A stretch of DNA of 63,849 bases from Glomus cerebriforme (taxonomy: Eukaryota; Glomeromycota; Glomeromycetes; Glomerales; Glomeraceae). Under the pieces are notes generated by a model, which worked only from the letters and a program-made list of their open reading frames with translations, was not told the DNA's origin and ran no database searches. The translations under genes and the position numbers were made by a program. Each line of letters opens with the position of its first letter. Positions within the stretch are counted from its first letter, which is position 1. Where the stretch lies: assembly GCA_003550305.1 (NCBI GenBank), contig QKYT01000522.1:9528-73376 (forward strand), in the 5' to 3' direction. Of this stretch, positions 24,201 to 36,659 are shown in pieces.

Positions 24201-27200
24201 AAAGTAATGAAGTAGATTATAAAGGATTTTTTACAGAAAATTTAGAAAATGAGTTTTCTAAACTTGATGATGATCCTATTCCTTTAAGTGGGTCAAAACA
24301 TGTAGTTTTATTGGCCGATGATAATACTGATATGAGGAATTATCTTGCTGGATTGTTAAGGAAAGAATTTACTGTTTATTGTGCATGTGATGGACACGAA
24401 GCTCTCAGAAAATTAAAAAATTTAAAAAATCCTCCTGATTTGATTCTTAGTGGTAAGATTATTATTTATATTCATATATATATATATATTACATTCTTTA
24501 ATATCCCCCCCTTTTTTTTAATATAAAATTTTTAGATATCATGATGCCTAATATGAATGGGTTTGAGTTGTTGAAAAATATTAGAAGTGATAGTTCAACT
24601 CAATTAATCCCTGTGATCCTTCTATCTGCAAAGGCTGGTGAAGAAGCTAGCGTTGAAGGTGATTTATAATAATTTTTACATGAAAATCATCATACATTCA
24701 GTATATAACAAATTAATCTTTTCTTTCCTTTACTTTTTTTTTTTGAAGGCCTGGATAAAGGCGCTGATGATTATTTAACAAAACCATTTAGCGCACGAGA
24801 ACTTATAGCGAGGGTTCGTGTAAACATTAAACTTTCTTATCTACGTCGTCAACTTTTCCAACAACAACGTCGTCAAGCCGAGACGAAACAACTCTTATTT
24901 TCGATTTCAAACAAAATCCATTCCGGATTTAATTTACAGAAAACACTATCAGCAGCAGTTGAAGAAATACATAGCATATTATCAGCTGATAGATTATTAA
25001 TAACAGCCAATGAACAATCGGAAAAAGGTGACAGTATAATTGTAGCATTCTCAGCTAATGATAAGAATGAAATTAATTTGGAAGGTCAAACTGTTAGATT
25101 CACTCCAGAAAGAATCAGATTACAAAGTGATCCAATAATTGTTGAAAAATTAATTAAGGAATTAGAAAAGAGAAAATTATTGGATGTTTCTGGTGAAGAA
25201 AATGAAAATGAAATTATTAATATTGTTAATAAAACTTTAGCTACTTTGAAAAATGAACCAAGTCAACTTTTACAAAATGATAATAATAACGAAATTTCAA
25301 CATCTACACCTTCCGGTTTATTTGATAATAAAGATTTGGAAATTGCTGTGGTACCAAATTTTTATTCAATTAATGTACAAAAATGTGTATCATTATTAGC
25401 TGTAGCTATTAAAGTTAATAAAACTATTTGGGGATGGATAATAGTACATAGACCACCAAATTATAATTGGACGGATAGTGAAAAAGAATTTTTACAGCAA
25501 ATTTCCAATCAAATAAGTTTGGCTATTACGCATGCTAAATTATTAGAAGATAAATTGAAACGGGAAGCACAAATCGAAGCTGCTAGAGCTGCGAACGAAG
25601 CTAAGAGTCAAATATTAGCTAATACTAGTCATGGTAAGTATCAAGACTAATAATTAAATGTACATATATAGTATTATTTTTCATTTTTTTTTTTTTTAAA
25701 AAAAAAAAATTTCAACATGTAGAATTAAGGACTCCGTTAGGAGCAATCATAGGAGTATTATCAGCGTTTGAAGATACAGCGTTGACAGACGATCAAAAGG
25801 ATATGATTCAAATAATGACACGTGCGTCTGACGTTGTTCTCGCTGTGGTTAATGATATTCTTGACGCGGCAAAACTGGAAGCACAAAAAATTAAACTAGT
25901 CAATCGAACTTTTGATCTATTCGATTTGGTGGAAAAGACAATTGAAATATTTGGTGAAAGAGCTGGTACTAAACAAATTGAATTAATCTTGAATTGTGAC
26001 CCAAATAGCTTACCCAAATATGTAAAATCTGATCCTGAAAGGTAAGGGTATTATAATTTTTTATAATCATTTGAAATTTTGGGAATACGATTAATAATTT
26101 TTTCTAACCTATTACTTATTAATAGATTACAACAAATATTGATGAACCTATTATCAAATTCGTAAGTATTTAGAATTTTCAATAAAATTCCACATATATT
26201 CGAGTTGTTTTTGCTAATTCAAATTTACTTTTTATTTAGTATTAAGTTCACTGAAAAAGGACAAATCGTACTTAAAATCTCAATGACTTCACACGAAGAT
26301 ATTGAAGAGTCATCTGAAACTCAAGCTCAAGGACAAAAAGTCGGGAAAAAAACCAAATTATATGTTGAATTATGTGATACTGGTATTGGGTAATGTTAAA
26401 AGTTTTTTTTTTATTTATTTATATATGATGATTTTAATTCTCGATCTATCACCCGATTTTAATATTTTTCCGTCATTTTCTTCTTTACAGAATCGAACCA
26501 GCATTTATGAAAGATATTTTTGAAAGTTTCTCACAAGGTGACGCGTCAATGACACGAAGGCAAGATGGTACAGGTCTCGGTTTATCCATATGTAAACATT
26601 TGGTGAATATTAACGGAGGAGATTTGGGAGTACGAAGTGAACTTGGAAAAGGAAGTCAATTCTGGTTCACATGGAATGTCGAACCTTTACCATTAACAGC
26701 GAATCCGGTAACCTTAATATCTTCGATTCCACAAGATTCATTAAACGAACAAACAAGTTTAATATTGTCTTTAGATGTACGATACAAAAAAGTTCTTATA
26801 ATAGATTCAGTTGAAACTGCAAGAGATTCTTTGGTGAAATTGCTTAATGATAATGTAGATAAAGTTGATGCATTCGATAGTTGTGAGAAAGGAATTAATG
26901 CAGTGAGAAAATTGAGTGAGAAGTATAATGAATCACCATATGATATAGTTTTCTTCAATGTATATATAGAAAATGCAGAATTAGTTAAAAATTCTGCATT
27001 ACAATTAAGATCAATTTGTGGACAAGATCTATCTATAGCCTTGTTGGTATTTTGGAGTGCTAAAGGAAGAGCTTTAGGAAAAGATCTTATTTATCAAATA
27101 GGAGGTCATACAGCTGCACTATGTAAACCTATCATGCAAAGAAGGTTATTAGATTGTTTGCATAATAATGATTTATTTAAACAAACGGACATTACTTCCC

Positions 27201-28099
27201 CATCAAAACACGATGAAAGAGAATATAATTCTGTCAAATCTTTAGCTGACATTCGTGTGGAAAGGTATTATCATCAAAATAGATCTCTGGATACAAGTAA
27301 GAATGAAAAGGATTCAATGATTGTTGAAGGTAATCAAGTGAATGATCAATCTGCTGACGCCATGATAATTGATCAAGATATTAATGTTAGAAAGGAAACA
27401 AAATCGCGAGTTTCTGACATAACCGGAGATGGTATGATTAGAGGTGTTAAGAGAAATGTAGTTGATAATAATTCGCGTGCCTTGAAATCTAGGTCAAGGC
27501 AAATAACTAAATCAAAATGTATTTTATGTGTGGTTAGTAAAAGTTTTGTTTTTGAAAAAAAAGAGTTTTTTTTTCGCTTACAACTAATTAATTTCTATTT
27601 GTAATACATAGGAAGATAATCCGATAAATCTACAGGTTATCCAACATCAATTAGCAAAACTTGGATATCCTACTTTATCGGCCACAAATGGACAAGAGGC
27701 CGTAAATGTAATGGAAGCAGAATTGGCAAATATTACTCCAATTGATGATTCAGATAATCTATCAGATAAATCAAATACGTCTCCAAGAATTTCTTTAATT
27801 TTAATGGATTGTGCTATGGTAATTAAATGATAATTATTATATCCAATTTTCCTTTTGTTTTATATATATTCTAAACATATTACTTTTTTTAGCCAATAAT
27901 GTCAGGTTTTGATGCATCTAAAGCTATTAGAATGATGCAACCTCCGTTATCAAATGTACCTATAATAGCATTAACAGCTTCAGCAGTACAAGGAACTCGT
28001 GATAAATGTATAGCAAGTGGAATGAATGATTATCTTACCAAACCACTTAAGATTGGTCAACTAAAAGAAATGTTAAATCAATGGCTTGGAGATGAGTAA
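21277..28099 (+). CDS. Dual hybrid histidine kinase (two kinase modules, three receiver-like domains)
   Basis: Nineteen exons splice in frame to about 1,775 aa. Order: a PAS-like N-domain (FDWSSTPLGPMDSW, IYYGPELVHIYN); a GAF-like region (~190-370); kinase module 1 with H-box NISHELRTPITL (H~412), N-box NLCSNAFKH, G1 DTGVGIP and G2 GTGIGLAL; receiver 1 (LLADDNTDM, phospho-acceptor D~787 in SDIMMP, KPF); a second GAF-like region (~877-1098); kinase module 2 with NTSHELRTPLGA (H~1122), NLLSNSIKFT, DTGIGIEP and GTGLGLSI; a degenerate receiver in which the acceptor position is Asn (VFFNVY, N~1447); and a full terminal receiver (VEDNPINLQ, D~1704 in LMDCAM, LTASA, KPL). No transmembrane segment is seen, so it is probably cytosolic. 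By family it should feed a His-Asp-His-Asp relay to an HPt protein. Such dual kinases are known in some fungi; the stimulus is unknown. Confidence 0.92.
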
Positions 28100-28985
28100 T
28101 AATTTCAGTTAATTATATGAGAATTTTGTTGTCAATAATAGGCAACATTTTTTTTTAAAAAAAAGGGTGAAAAGCATATTATGTTGTATTATATAATTCA
28201 AATTTTTATTTAATGTTTTTTAGAATTTGTAAAATATTTTGACCCTAATTTATTTTTTTTCTTCTTTCTTCCTTTTTTTATTGTAAAAATATAAAAAAAA
28301 AAATCAATTTTAATATATTTATTTATACAAATCTATTAAATTAACACTTTTTTTCTAAGAATAGAAATGAAATAATAATAATTTACAAATTTTTATTTCA
28401 AAAAAAAAAAGTTTTTTTTTTAAACATTGTTTTTTTTTTGAAATTTTATTTTTCTTTCTTTTTTTATTTTATTTTATTTTATTATTAACTAAAATTCTTT
28501 CATATTTCACTACTTTTTACCCTTTTTTTTATTTTCAAATTTATAATTTTTTTTTAATAAAAATTAATCATTTTAACTTTTAGTATAGTTAAAATAATAT
28601 GGTTAAGAATTATTTATTTAAGATTAATTATTTAAGTTTTTAACTTTTAAGATTAAGTTTATTATCTGTTATGTAAATGATTTTATATTATTTTTAATAT
28701 TTTTTTATGCAAGTATAATATGTTAATATAAAATTAAATAAGTATTTTTTTTAAATAAGTTAATCATATTTATTTATTTATTTTTTTTTTTTTGAAGACA
28801 AAATGAAAAATACTTCTTTATTTTCAGTATTACAGTATGCATAGTCAGAATACATAAAAAAGATAAGATTATATTAATACCCTCTGTAGGTCTAAGATCC
28901 ATTATGTCACTATGACATAAGCTAATAAAAGGTGATAATAACAAGTAAGTCTACTTATTTTTAAGATTGTATAAACCACAGGTGC
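28100..28985. other. AT-rich 3' flank and border of the repeat island
   Basis: Almost pure A/T with homopolymer runs, including a T-run/A-run junction at 28148-28164. No gene is seen. From about 28,790 the base composition changes and the repeat island begins. Confidence 0.5.
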
Positions 28986-28989
28986 AACT

Positions 28990-29500
28990 CTACTCACTCA
29001 AAGCTATTATCACATTCATTTCGAAAGTTTCCTCCAAATTGACATCGTCTACAATCAGTGCTGTTCTTTCTACTTTCCCAATCATTGATTCCGCCACTTT
29101 TTGAAAATCATCATCTGAATCTGAGTTAATTCGAATAATTGTGTCAGCAATGTAGCGAAAATGTAGCACAAACAATTTATTTGTAACGTACCACTAGCTA
29201 TAGCATGCTTATTATCTTCATTCCTCTTGGCTATTGTTGATTCGTTATCCTGTAGATTAATGAGTTCATAATTTTTGAGATAATTTTCCTGGTCTTTGGA
29301 TAATTGACTCCCAATAATTTCATGTTCTTTTTGAAAGTTTTTTCACGACGTCAGACTGTGATTCGTTCCTATCATATATTGGTCATGTTAATCATTAAGA
29401 AATTGATAAAAGCAACTGCTAAAGTATTCTTGTAACATACCTTATATCTCTTTTCAATAATATTATTCCAATCAGACGTGTCAATATTAATCTATATATT
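28990..29500 (-). pseudogene. Fragment of an unrecognised spliced gene
   Basis: A minus-strand frame ends DTIIRINSDSDDDFQKVAES...NVIIALSE and stop at 28990. Upstream on the same strand are exon-like pieces (INIDTSDWNNIIEKRYK before a GTATGT donor near 29441; NESQSDVVKK and DNESTIAKRNEDNK further on), but one frameshift and no clean acceptor join them. I do not recognise the family. It may be the 3' part of a decayed accessory gene. Confidence 0.35.
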
Positions 29501-29899
29501 TAGAATTTAAAAATAATTAATACAAGTTTCTCTAGTAATTAAGTAACCAGTAATTCATCAATGAAGTTAAAGGAAATTGCAATTATCACAATGATGGGGC
29601 TGAGGGTGATACCTAACTACCCATAGTACCAGGGCAAAACCTGACTGGGATGTCATAAATGCAAAAAAACTAAAAACACTGATACTTTCCTCCATATTAA
29701 GTATTTTTGCAACTATAGTGAACCTTTTTTTTCATGTACCATCTAAATTTTTAAAATCGTTTACTTCTGAAGGGGAACGAAACTACTAAATCAGTATTTT
29801 TCCTTACAAATTCTGAACGAAGTCACATTTCGAGGCCAGTTCAAAGTACTTTTTGATATCTAAAAAAATAGTATTAATAAGCAAATATGGAAAGTCGCT

Positions 29900-32840
29900 A
29901 TTTTTACTTTAAAAAAAATATTTACCTTTGAAAGCATATGGACAAAAACATTTGGCAACTGTATTCTCTAGCATATTTTCTCATTAGTTCTGAATGATGA
30001 TATGCATAAGTTTTTATAGCAAACTTTTTGTGTTATGTAATATATAAAAAATCTAGCTTACAGCCATATCTTTGGTAATCAATCTCATATGACTGGCCTA
30101 TGCGAACTTGAATTTACTGCTTGAAGTGTTGCAGGTAAGACAATATTTCATTCCATTCCTATACCATTTGCCATGTAATCCATAATTCCCATGTTTTCCA
30201 TCACAAATAGGATATGGTGAGCTCCATGACTGAAGTGATGTAAAATTATAATTATCAATCCCCCTAAAACTATTTTGGCATGGATTTTATAATTAATTCT
30301 GGATCAGGTTTGGTTTTGAAAGTGATAGGCCTTTTTCTTCACATTGCTCAGAAAAAGATACTTTGTTTTCTAGCTTCAAATTTATGAGAAGGCGGGCTTC
30401 TGATAATTGCTATGGCTCACATTCAGTTTCTTTTTTATATTTTTTGTATAAGTTGAAACAAATCTTATTTGTCAAAATGCTTGGTAATCCACTTAATTTG
30501 GCATGCCAATCCAGATACTCTAGGGTTAATATTTTGTTAGACTTGGACATGTTGCCTTTCTATATGATTGCAAATCAATTTAAATTGCAGTAGGTAATAG
30601 TTGACATAAATTAGCCCTGTAAAAAAAATAAAGCGTAAACAAAAATATAATATTGTAAAATAATGAGATTCAGTATGAAACTATCTCAATTTTGTGCTAT
30701 TTACATTTAATAAAATAGGATCCAGCTTTATATCTATCTTCTATACTTTCTTCATTATTATGATCTAATTTGCATAATGGGCATAATGTTTTATTAGTAA
30801 TGCTATCATAATAATCAAAATTTTCACTACTAAATTCTCTATATAAATTTGGATATTGATTCAATATCTTATTACAAAAATAGGTGTAGTCACAAGCACT
30901 AGTCAAAAACTGATCTATCTTACAGATATCTTATAAATATCGGGTATCCAAAATGCAGAAAATCTGCTATACATCGAGTACCCAATATGTATACTATAGA
31001 ATTAAAAATACAATTTATTAATTATCTCGCTATCTAGTGATTATAAAAGATGAAATATAACTCATTCAATTTGTCTCACTGAGACGTATCGAATGATACT
31101 AATTTCGCATTTCTAGGTGCGATATATATCGAGATATTGCATTTTTTGTTTGTTTTTTTACAATTTATCGAATATCTCAGCATCTATCATACCTAAAAAT
31201 GCGAAATTAGTACCATTCAATACGTCTCAGTGAGGCGAATTGAATGAGCTATATTTCATCTTTTATAATTACTGAATAGCGAGATAATTAATAAATTGTA
31301 TTTTTTAATTCTATAATATACATATTGGGTACTCGATGTATAGTAGATTTTCTGCATTTTAGGTATCTGATATTTATAAGATATCTGTAAGATATCTGTA
31401 AGATAGATCAGTTTTTGACCAGTAAAGTTGGCTTAGATTGAGATGCAGATAATACATTTGCTAATGTATTAACCTCAGTTGATTCCAAAGCTAACAGAAT
31501 ATTTATAATTTTTTCACTAGTTTTAGGATTTTTGGTTATATAATTTTGGCAGGAATTCCCAACTAAAATTTTATGAGTTGAGAAATCATCTTCCTGCTTG
31601 AAGAAATTATCTATGATCTCTTAAACTTTATCATTAGTTAACTTCAAAATAGAGTTTACATTATAAGTCAAGATATACTTAATATTGTCTATACCTAAGT
31701 TTTCAAATATATTATATATTTTTATAACTTTCTGGATTTTCCTTTGCAAGTATTTATATGATATTTCTGGAAGTTGTAAACCCATATCTTTAGATCTCTT
31801 TTTACAGAGTTATCATAGATTATTTCCTTTGCCTTTTTTTTGCTAATTTTGTCTTACCATCTTGTACAATCATACTAATCTGAATTAAGAATTCTTTTTC
31901 ATAATAATACTAGCACAAAATCTCTTCTTGTTTAACATGAATTGTGATATATTCAGCATCAGTTGCTTTATCGAATAATTGAGCTAGAGAAAGGGTCCCT
32001 CTAGAACTAAGTAATGAAACTGTAGAAGAATTTTGGCAAAGGTCTTCAGTTGAAATCACATCACAAGGAATGGCTTTATCACTCAATTGGACATTATCTT
32101 TAATACTATCATCCATTAGCTATCATTTATATAATATTTTCTGCACCTTTCTTCCTATAGCTATTTTAGCAGGAATTCCAACTGAAATTTCAGTCATAGA
32201 ATTTGATATTTCTGGTAGTGTCTTTTCAGAAAAGAAAGTATCAGATTCTTAAACTTGGTTAAGAGATACCTATTCTGCTTTTTTAAGTTTCTTCTTCTTA
32301 TTATATCATCTTATTCCATCACTAATGTTTTTTTTATCTGCCTCATCCAAGAATTTATCTATTTTTTTTTTTTCTGATGATTTGCCATTAAGGCACTTCA
32401 CAGAGTTGGCAGATATTGTTATTATCTCTGATTCTGCACCATTTCTCTACTAAGCTTGATCACTACAGATTTTAGTATGATGATAGCTTTCTTAAATTAT
32501 GAATCATTCTATGACTATCTATCTACTACCAAAAAAGTCTGTTTTATTTTTGTAAGTCTACTCTTAAGCTTTGTATTTTTTTACTCTTATTTCTCAACAT
32601 TAGTCTTAAGCTTCATAATCTCATTTTTAAGATCAAAATTTTCAATTACAAGATCACTACTTTTAATCTTAAGCTTAGTAATCTTTTCTTTATGCAAAGT
32701 AATATATTGCTTTTATACTTCAAGCTTAGCATTCTTAACCTCAAACTCAGTATTATGCTATTTAATTACTTTGAGTTTGGCATTCTCAGCCTCAAGCTTA
32801 GTGATATACGTACTATTTCAATACTTTAAGCTCAAATGAC
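29900..32840 (-). pseudogene. Decayed coiled-coil / zinc-ribbon family gene, split by a foldback element
   Basis: Reading the minus strand from ~32,840: a coiled coil (ITKLEAENAKLKV with stops), ESDTFFSEKTLPE, then from 32116 MDDSIKDNVQLSD...SLAQLFDKATDAEYITIHVKQEE, a helical segment (IYNIFENLGIDNIKYILTYN), SALESTEV-like helices, then the foldback insertion. Past it come CDYTYFCNKILNQYPNLYREF and a zinc-ribbon-like CPLCKLDH (30697-30906), LEYLDWHAKLSGLPS, SYNF/SLQSWSSPYP, and CDGKHGNYGLHGKWYRNG...YCLTCN. Many stops and shifts prove it is dead. From memory it resembles a very abundant Glomeromycotina protein family of unknown function; I could not check this. Confidence 0.55.
30902..31419. mobile_element. 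518-bp foldback MITE with ~240-bp inverted arms
   Basis: The left arm (30902 to ~31130) and the reverse complement of the right arm (~31180-31419) match at roughly 90% over about 240 bp, leaving a short loop around 31,150. The ends are GTCAAAAACTGATC. The left flank is TA (30900-30901) and the right flank CA, which on the other strand is TG, one mutation from TA. A TA duplication would suit the Tc1/mariner-like class. It lies inside the reading frame of the decayed gene at 29900-32840. Confidence 0.8.
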
Positions 32841-32879
32841 ATGATTATTAATATTTTTTATAAGATAAAAAATATTCAA

Positions 32880-34130
32880 TGTTGTATGGCAAATGTAAAA
32901 CACTTTATTAATATAGAAATAAAAATAATACAAAAGATCGGGACAAATCCATAATATATGACGTTTCTATGTTATATTGCAAATTATTAACCATGCTTAT
33001 TTTTTGAATGATATTTCTTTATTCTAGCCTTTTTCTTTGAGAGAGAATTGTCTTTCACACATGTCTTATTCTTTAATAAACCCACTATTATGCTCAACAT
33101 CTTTTTATGCTATTATGTATATTTACTGATAATCTCATCAAGCTGAACCTTGAAATCCTTTTAATAGAGGTATTAACATAAAATTTCTTTCTAATTAGCT
33201 CAATTTGCTCTATCTTCAGCATCAATAACTTATCATATAATTGAGCTAAATATTATGAGACTTCATCAATGCTATCATAGGTAACTTTTCTGGAACAGAC
33301 TGTCTCAGAAACTTTAGTTACATTATTATAATTTATAGAGGATGAATTATCTGATTCTAAAAGGAAATTAAATAATTTATGCTTTAATTCATTTTCTTTT
33401 TTCTTATATAATCTGCTATCTCAATAATTATCTTTTGATTATAGATCATAAGATCAGAGATAGAACACTTGAGCAAACCTAAATCGATATTTTCACTGAT
33501 TTCAGATGTTAAATTATTATATAGTTAAATAACTGAGTTGAGCTCTTAAGGCATTTTCTCTTCAGGATGTATTAGAAAGAACTCTTGGATTTGAAATTTT
33601 TTTTTCTAATTTCTCTACCTAATTCTATCACTAACCTTTTTTTTATACATCTCGTTCAAGAAAGTATCTATCTTCATTTTCTTTGATGGCTTAGAGCTGG
33701 TAGGTGAAACTTCTAATATCAGTTCTTTGGGTAATGATGTATCAGAATTAAAGTTAGATGAACTATTGTTAGGAAAATTAGTTATTATAATAGTATTATC
33801 ATTTTGCATCAGCCTGTAATTTTTCTTTAATTTTGCAATTCTGATTTTAAGTTCAGCATTCTTAGATTCGAGTTTAGTGATAACTCCATTATCTTTTTCT
33901 AGCTTCTCAATTCTGATCTTAAGCTTAATATTGTCCTTCATAATCTGCTTTAGATGCTCAACATCTCTAGCTTTAAGTTCAGCTTTCTTGGTCTTAATCT
34001 TAGTATTCTCAGTCTCTAAATCAATAATATCCTATCTCATTACTTCAAGTTTAAATAGATTAACTTCATTAACTAATATGATCAATAATAATTTTATATA
34101 TAAAAGAAATTGTTTAATATTTTAAAAATT
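32880..34130 (-). pseudogene. Second decayed copy of the coiled-coil family
   Basis: The longest open piece is 33615-33941, encoding a heptad-rich coiled coil (KLKIRIEKLEKDNGVITKLE, NAELKIRIAKLKK), a Ser/Asn linker (NFPNNSSSNFNSD) and SKPSKKMKIDTFLNEMYKKK. Coding remnants extend upstream to ~34,130 (LFKLEVMR) and downstream (SYLAQLYDKL near 33,240), interrupted by stops. The order of blocks matches the copy ending at 32,840, so these are tandem paralogues on the same strand. Function unknown. Confidence 0.55.
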
Positions 34131-34259
34131 ACCAAAAAATTTCTGGAATGAGCCATCTCAAAAAAATGCCAAGAAAATTTTTTATTAATACATATGAAAA
34201 ATAAATACAAAGGTTTAGGATATAGCTTAGAATATATATAACAATTTTTTCTATGCTAA

Positions 34260-35429
34260 TGTCCTATATATTATTTCTTAACATATTTTTTTATCCTTGC
34301 TCTCTTAACATCAGGAGAGTCTTTAACCTTTATCCTATCCCTTAATAAACCTACAATTACTTTCATAACTTTTTTTACATTTTAATAAAATTTTCTATTA
34401 TCATTCAAATATCTTTAGTAAGAATAATATAATAGTTAGCTTTCAAGCAATAGATCCTTTCTTGTATATACATAAGGAAGTACCAATCTGAGACTAGAAT
34501 AAAGAAAAAAGAATATGAGATTAGTAATAGGAAAAGTATTAGGAAAAAAAATGCCATACTAGTAGTAATGATTCTATATAGGTAGTTGAACTCATTATCA
34601 AAAGCTTTAAATGCCTTTCTTTTTCTTATATTTGTGAAGTAGAAACTTTTAAGTTGCATCACGTTTTGCATGAAACTCATCACTAAATCCTTTTGTTTAT
34701 CTTTGATTATAGCTATCAGTTCCTCATTTACAGTATCTATAATTTTCTTAATAGCAAGATTAATATGACCTGTTGTTTCTCCACCTTCAATCTCAAGTTA
34801 AGAGTTTAGAGTGATCTTTTTCTTAGTGTCTTTTGGTAATAAAGATAAATGCATATAATATTTCCTTAATATAGTTATATAGAAATAATGTATAACCTTA
34901 TTTTTTCTCATTGTTAGACCCAAGTTACATATTTTGCATTTTATCTCATTAATACAATACCCCAACTCTTCATCCTTAACATTTATTTTTTCTATTTCAG
35001 ATATAAATAGGAAAATACATGTTATATCATTACCACTAACTTCAATATCTTCTTCAAGTTTGTTTTAGTCTTGTATGATAAGAAGATCCTTAATTTTTTC
35101 TTCTTACACTTCTTAGTAAAGTTCACAAGTCTGGTCATAGGATCCAATTTCATTCCATATCATTCAAGCTCTTCTTTAGTTATCTTGAGAAAGTCACAAC
35201 CTATTATTTTTTGCTTACGAATAATTTTTAAGTCATTTTCATTAAGACCTAAGTTCTTTTTCTTTCGTAAATATTTGATAAGAGCCTCCGTTTTATATTT
35301 TTTAATTTCATCTACCAACAAGATCATCTCATTTTTAGCAACAATAATAGAGATGGAAGCTAAAGTATAAGGTATACTAGTTTTAGACATAATATTACAT
35401 TTTGGTATTGTATCATTACATATAACCAC
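34260..35429 (-). pseudogene. Decayed SAM-domain / nuclease-like family gene
   Basis: An intact N-terminal piece (35160-35429) starts MVICNDTIPKCNIMSKTSIPY (or MSKTSIPYTLAS) and holds a SAM-like helix set (LIKYLRKK, LNENDLKIIRKQKI, DFLKITKEELE). After a frame change come MTRLVNFTKKCKKKKL and IEGGETTGHINLAIKKI. The C-terminal piece (34405-34683) has QNVMQLKSFYFTNIRKRKAF, NEFNYLYRIITTS, a ~20-residue hydrophobic insertion, then SDWYFLMYIQE. From memory this resembles an expanded Glomeromycotina family with a PD-(D/E)XK-like core; the candidate catalytic Asp and EGK positions read INLAIK and IKDK here, so activity would be lost. Inference only. Confidence 0.5.
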
Positions 35430-35539
35430 TTCTTTTGTATGTTCGATAAAATAATAATACTTTATTTATGAAATAAAATGTTACTAGAATTCAGTTTATA
35501 ATAAATAAAATTGCAAATATTTTGCTACATGATATAAAT

Positions 35540-35910
35540 AAAAAAATACTATTTATTCTTAGGTTTTATGAGAATGTGAATTTGTTGATTTCGTAGGTTA
35601 TCTTCCTTAAGATCATTAACATAAAGGTTAAAACTAAGGAAAAGAACTTGGTAACCTTGATTTGCTAATAGAGTTTTAATAGCAAATTCAAGAATAGTAA
35701 CTTTATCTTTCTTGCAAGATAAAATTATAAAAGTTTTTTCATCCTATTCATCTTTGAGTCAACATTTAAAATTGATAATACTTATTTTATTTTTCTAAAT
35801 ACAAAACCTATAGTAAGAAATTTTTGCTCATATGTAAATGTAACTTCTGCTATATACATACCTTGTTTTTGTATTATTTTACAAGAAATATTTTTGTGAG
35901 AAAGTTAGCT
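35540..35910 (-). pseudogene. Coding remnant, unknown family
   Basis: The minus strand between about 35,900 and 35,550 gives MYIAEVTFTYEQKFLTIGFV and, after shifts, LFLSLVLTFMLM-like and NKFTFS segments. It looks like an eroded member of another repeat family beside the hAT element. Not recognised. Confidence 0.3.
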
Positions 35911-36659
35911 GAACTTTTACATACCACTCATGCTTTATATCTCACTGAAAAGAAAGAAAGGAGATAAAAATAATGATTAGCATTATCATATGATACCAAG
36001 AGTTCTATGAAAGTATATGTAAATAAAATATTATATTTCTTTATATGTAGATCTATATAAACTTAGTTTTATGCCTAGTGATTTCAGAATTGTGAATAGG
36101 GCTCTGATTGGTTCAATTCAGTTCAGTATTTGCTAAAACTGATACTGAACTGAAATTATCAGTATTAATATCAGTAATTTACTGAAACATTCAGTTTAGT
36201 TTTTGACCAAACTGATACCGGTGATAAATACTGAAAACTAAACTGATTTACCAATTTTTTTTGTAAAAAACTTGTATTAATTAGACCTNNGAATAAGTTT
36301 GGATCAATTGANTTGAATNAAAGTCNAAAGATCTTTAATTTGTTACAGCACACCTCGATATAATGAAGTTAGTGTCCGAACTGATCAGTCTTTCGTTATA
36401 AGAATAATTTCATTGCACAATACCAAATATGTNATCACATTTTATATAAACAGATTTATAAAAATTGTACGATTACTTTTTATAAATAAATATAAATTGA
36501 TATTTAAGCATTTTTAATTCAAAATTGGAATTAATATCAATAAGAAACAATTTATAAAATATAAATTTGTATATATTTTAAAAGTTTTCTTTATTTAAAA
36601 AAAATGGATTATTATTTAATGTCCTGTATTACAGGATGAACAATATTTATAATTGCAAA

